A DNA stretch of 64,000 nt from Platycnemis pennipes (Eukaryota > Arthropoda > Insecta > Odonata > Platycnemididae): NCBI GenBank assembly GCA_933228895.1, contig OW121852.1:56834872-56898871 (forward strand), read 5' to 3'. Position numbers and translations under genes: made by a program. The notes beneath the pieces were generated by a model, which was not told where the DNA came from, did not search any database, and was given only the letters and a program-made list of their open reading frames with translations. The number at the start of each line of letters is the position of its first letter. Positions within the stretch are counted from its first letter, which is position 1. Shown here piece by piece: positions 59,690 to 64,000 of the stretch.

Positions 59690-59860
59690 GCATTCGTTTG
59701 CCCTTAGCGATAGGCGCCAAGGTTTTGCGCCCAGTATTATTTCCCATCCAGTGGATATAGAGCTTGTGTTCAAACTCTTCATACAACCAGCATTCCATCG
59801 AAAAGACCAGCATCCCACTGAAAAACCTACCGTGCCCGGGGACTCGGGATGGGAGGAAAG
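59690..59860 (-). mobile_element. tRNA-derived SINE, copy 8
   Basis: The minus strand has CCTCCCATCCCGAGTCCCCG and GGCACGGTAGG in the head, with the B box lost, then ATCCACTGGATGGGAAATAA. It ends TTGGCGCCTATCGCTAAGGG, shared with the 16.2 kb copy. Confidence 0.65.
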
Positions 59861-62394
59861 AACTTCCGCCTTCCGAATCTTGCAGGTTTTACGGAAAGGT
59901 TCAAGAAAAAACGTCAAAATTCCAAATTTGTGGCGTTTCATATCAATATCCGAAGTTATGACTAAAATTATAGAACGAAATATCACTGAGCGTCTCTTAT
60001 TACCTATTATCCTTCAGGTTCTCGTAATCTCGTGAAAAAAATGAGAGGAGAAACTAGAAAGTTGTGATTACATTCAATTCAACCATGTTATGACACTGGA
60101 AATTATGGTGATAATCAAATTTTAAAAATATTTCCAGTCATTTTCCAAAAATATTAGTTTAAAGTTGAAATTAAAAATTTTCACGCACAGGACAATTCTC
60201 ATCTGAAACATTATTACGTATTCTTTTGCTGTTCACATGATATTCACTTATTATCTCTACATATTAGTACACGGAATAGGGCGCCACAGTCGGATACTAG
60301 GTATAAGATTCACATTCAAGGCTAATTTTGGCTCAAACAGTTTTTTTCAATTCCATAGCCGCCATCATTAATATCGTCCGAATTGAAAACATCGGATACT
60401 TCGCCCATAAAAGCGTACGACTCTCTTCCTAAATAAAAAATTACTCAAAATCTATGAGAACCATTTAAAATTAAATTTAAAGTTTTTAATACACAACCCA
60501 GAAATAACTATAATTATTCACAGGAGGTCACAAAAATTCGCGTGATGCTAAGAAAACTACCAGCAACAGATAAATGACAAGCAACGCAAATATGCAGGTG
60601 CGATCAGGATATCATATCAAATCATGTTTGCATTTATCCAAAATATGAAATGATATGCAGTATAGAAATATGCAATGCATAGATAATATTAAGGTCAACT
60701 TTTTAGGAACATGTTTTCAATTACTGCAATATACGGTAATGAAATACTATACCATCAGGAGGAACGTAAAATATCCATCAGTATCACAAAAACTAGGAGT
60801 TGATTTCGAACATTGAGGTGGAAACGTTTTCTAAAGGTATTGAAAATAATTAAAATTTCAACTAAACGTAGTAATTTAGACCATAAAGAGGATACCATAA
60901 AGACGTAATACCATGAGAGAAAGAGGGTCAAAATTTTATTTTCTGCGTACGATTACGAACAGCAATACATATATCGCTACCGGGGGGTAAAATGGGATAG
61001 GTAAATTAGTTTTTGCCCGATGTTTTGCATAAAGCTAAATGAAAGCCCTTTTATTTTTTTGCATGACGGTCAAGAAATGCCAAATATTTGCATGCGTACG
61101 GTGTTCAATGCGGGGTATGAAGGCTTTTCATTAGCAGCAGTATCGCCATTTAAGATATTTTATACACAGCGAATTTGATTTTTGTAGAATTTAGTGTTAA
61201 AAATAGCATTCGCATAGTAGCAACCACGATCTTAAAATACATCAGTTCTTAGTAACATCAAGTTTGATTTCTTAGCATTGTTGCAAGCCTAGTTTTGCTT
61301 TACCCCTTTTCACACACCCTTGCTGTGGCTTGCCGGGTATTTTGTAGATGTATATTTTAAATATTTAGATTTCAAAATGCCCTTGGAATTGGTAGAGCGC
61401 CCGCTATTCAGCGAAAAAAAGTTTCAACGAGGTAATACATCCCTAGGTTTATGGAACCTAAGAATCATGTCCTAAAACTCAACGTGATAACTTTTTCACG
61501 CACCATTTTCCGCGACCTGCAAAAGTTAACGGTGCGATAAAGCCCCTGAATTTACGTTCCCTCCTCAAAATTAACACCTCTCCTCGAAATTTCGCTTCGT
61601 GCACGCTTTAGGATCGATCGTCACGGTGGCGAGGGTGGTCCTCCCTCTCTCTCGTTCCCCAACCCAACAAAAACACCCACCCTTTCGAAATAACACCTTT
61701 CATCCGCGCAAATTGGCGAATTTAAAAGTCCTCCCGTCACGCCTCGTTCGCGACTGGAAATAACCGTCGGTGGAAACAAAAGCGCTGCCGCTAACGGTCG
61801 TGTTCCCATCAGAATCCCTTTACTCTTCATTCCCACCTCGTACACCGCTATGACTTCCTCCTCGAAAAACAATCACAAGTATACTATTCCAACACTCGCA
61901 TGCTCACGTACTGTTCATATCTTCCATTCTCCACCACCTATCAAGGAATGATCTCTAATATTTCTTCCAAACTAATCCGTATCAAAGAAATTAATATTCG
62001 AATTAGCCCTTCACATCTCCTATCTAACTTAATGCCGGCTAAATTTCCCATTCTTTTCCTCTTTCTTAACCATTGAATCAAAATTCAGACTGACGTTTAT
62101 CAACATCCCATCTCCATTGTCCTCGTTCCACTTTTTATGCCTACTTCGAATATACCCGCGCCAGTCACACCAAATACCTTTCCTCCCAGCTCGGGTAATT
62201 TTTTCTATCCATTCAAGATTTCGACTACCAATTTTTTTTACAACCTTTCCATTTTACCACTTATTCCTCCGTCCTCAAATCTACACAGCTTATCCACTCC
62301 ATTCTATTTTGCACCAGCAGCTCACACATTTGTAATCCACACGCATCTTTTGACATAACCACCTAAGTTACGGGATGATATAACGCCAAACTTT

Positions 62395-62640
62395 GGCTTT
62401 TGGTGTCGTGGCCTCTCTACTAGAATCTCATTCCGACATTCCGAGTCCCATGGTTCAAATCCGGGCAGGATCAGACATGATTTAATGGAATCCTGAACCC
62501 TTCTCAAAAGCCAAGGGGAGAGCATTTCTACATCATTAAACCGTCCGTCGAATAGGACGTTAAACAGTGGACCCTATGGTGCTTGTCTTCACGCGCGAGA
62601 TGATGTTGAAGTCGAATATCTCCACTCTTTCCCAACACCG
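62395..62640 (+). mobile_element. tRNA-derived SINE, copy 9
   Basis: Head GGTGTCGTGGCCTCTCTACT (A box region) and B box GGTTCAAATCCGGGC. The body contains TTAAACCGTCCGTCGAATAG, GACGTTAAACAGTGGACCCT and TGGTGCTTGTC, which resemble other arthropod SINE bodies. The body differs from copies 1-4, so it may be a second SINE family sharing a tRNA head type. Confidence 0.72.
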
Positions 62641-63109
62641 TGAAAAATTACACTGACAGAAATTACACTCAATCAAGATTATCCATGAAATTGAAAATAG
62701 TATCATGCATGACAAAAAAGCCTTTAATTCAATCTGCACAAACTTCCACTGTCTATGTTAGAGTTTTAACCTGATCCCTTTTCCTTGTATGTACTCAAGA
62801 GTCGAAGTCACTTCCCTACGACCGACTCTTAAATATCGCACGCCCTTTCCCAAGAGCAACAGGCTCCGCTTATCCCGGCCCACCCGAGATAAGCACGCTT
62901 GCGGCCCAAGGTATTTCCTTCGTCGGAAATTTTGCCGGCTCGCGACAGGATGGCGGGTTCGCGTGCGAACATGCAAGGGCACGCAGGGATCGAAATCTGG
63001 GCGAGTACGTGAGCGCATCCGAGGAACGAAGAGCCTTGTAATTTCGTACTCATTTAACGCATTCCGTGTACACGCTTTGGTGAACCGAAGGTGAGATAGA
63101 GTCGGGCCC

Positions 63110-63560
63110 GGCCGATCGACCAACCTCTCGTATTTAATCATTCATTTCCATTTTTATACCATTCACTCCTGTGCATTTGTCGAAAGGCTCTTCCCCATTA
63201 CATTTTTCAGATATATTCCCAACCTCCCCTCTCACTATCCAAATATCCTTAAATTTCCCTTCCAATCCCGTATTCATTATCTTTCCACCTTAAAAAAAGA
63301 CCTTCGGTCTTCCAGTGCCCCATTTCTTTTTCTTTCCTCCCTCATCAATCGCAACACTTCATTCGCCCTTCTTTAAGTCCATCGCCCATTTTCCATTCTC
63401 CTCCACACCCACTTCACTGAATCCTTTAATATCCCTTCGTCGTCTTTCCATAGATGTCACGTCTCGTGTCCATACCACGCTAAACTTCATACGAAGCTTT
63501 TCTTTAACATTTTTCCTCACACGTTTGTCAAACATGATGGAATTGAACACAAAAAATTAT
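63110..63560 (-). mobile_element. Antisense LINE remnant (weak)
   Basis: The minus strand encodes FDKRVRKNVKEKLRMKFSVV followed by WTRDVTSMERRRRDIKGFS and, after stops, a TGRPKVFF-like piece. This fits the order of the pre-YG.ETW region and the C-terminal GRPR block of insect LINEs. Poorly preserved, so medium-low confidence. Confidence 0.45.
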
Positions 63561-64000
63561 AAAAAATAAAGATTAAAACATTGTTAAAATGGCCCCTAAG
63601 AATCATCTTTGCCAATTTTTCTATTAGCTTCATAATTAAGTTTTCAGAGTCGTTGAAAAACTATTTTCTTGGCATCCATTAAACCATAGTGGCAATAATG
63701 ATTGACATCGATCATATTAACTTTAAATTTAAGAAATGTTTAAGACTTGGTCGATCATTAAGGCAGGTTAGAAATAGCTTCCATTATCTGGGTATTCTTC
63801 TGCACGTTATAAGTTGAGCACGAAATACAAAAAAAGTAGCGAAGGATATGCTTATGAAGAAAATGGGGTGTGATGATGAAGACCCTGATCAATGACGATC
63901 AAATTTTTAGGAAACTTTGACACGGAAGACGATGCTGTAAAGTTGTGAAATCTTGACAAACTACGGTGAAGAATGTAGAGAACTGACAGTATAAACATTC

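Larger units (their letters stand above)
59108..64000 (-). other. Upstream (5') intron or 5' flank of the SLC6 transporter
   Basis: Everything right of the acceptor at 59108 is either intron 0 or 5' flank. It contains two SINE copies (59.7 and 62.4 kb) and one antisense LINE remnant (63.1-63.56 kb). Two locally GC/CpG-richer patches occur, at 61550-61860 and 62790-63110. Neither shows a TATA/Inr arrangement I would defend as a promoter. Bases 59860-61550 show nothing recognisable. Confidence 0.55.

Noticed and set aside
62758..63141. 127-codon minus-strand open frame rich in Arg
   Set aside because: Composition-driven in a GC-rich patch with open frames on both strands; no recognisable motif.
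1..64000. CRISPR arrays, bacterial operons, phage or riboswitches
   Set aside because: The window is clearly eukaryotic intron/exon sequence; no spaced identical repeats or prokaryotic gene layout.

Overview
This is a eukaryotic, AT-rich, repeat-laden window that lies almost entirely inside one gene. Four coding exons on the minus strand join in frame, with consensus splice sites, to give the first 240 residues of an SLC6 (sodium-coupled neurotransmitter/amino-acid) transporter. It most resembles the orphan/neutral amino acid branch (SLC6A15/SLC6A17, B0AT2/NTT4-like). The exons are 59027-58851 (start codon in a strong Kozak context), 14216-13982, 4219-3996 and 2250-2167. They are separated by introns of about 44.6 kb, 9.8 kb and 1.75 kb. 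The 5' UTR of the first coding exon begins at a splice acceptor (59108), so a further upstream non-coding exon and the promoter lie to the right, probably outside the window. The rest of the transporter (TM4-TM12) lies to the left, outside the window.

The gene structure, the tRNA-derived SINEs, the decayed non-LTR retrotransposons, the MITEs and a multi-copy gene family known mainly from arthropods all suggest an arthropod, most likely an insect with a large genome. The species cannot be fixed from the sequence.

Layout, left to right: 1-2166 start of intron 4; 2167-2250 exon 4; 2251-3995 intron 3; 3996-4219 exon 3; 4220-13981 intron 2 (SINEs, a hAT-like MITE, a large palindromic element, two antisense LINE remnants); 13982-14216 exon 2; 14217-58850 giant intron 1; 58851-59107 first coding exon; 59108-64000 5' intron. 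Intron 1 holds a CR1/Jockey-type LINE tail, a dispersed 0.5-0.7 kb repeat, a 1 kb inverted-repeat element, a decayed pseudogene of an uncharacterised arthropod family (28365-29842), a PIF/Harbinger-like MITE (33167-33582), a 2.1 kb foldback element (37186-39275), and a cluster of same-strand LINE fragments between 42.8 and 51.0 kb.

The most unusual pattern is a set of five short fold-back elements (about 10.5, 13.7, 16.5, 31.3 and 54.8 kb). They share an architecture but not arm sequence. Most have a CTGAWGA-like box, a small stem and a GAAACC-like box at or near the centre, flanked by inverted arms. The order of these boxes is that of a hammerhead ribozyme core, which known arthropod Penelope-like elements carry. 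This is a hypothesis needing a covariance-model test. Apart from the transporter exons, no other intact protein-coding gene could be supported.
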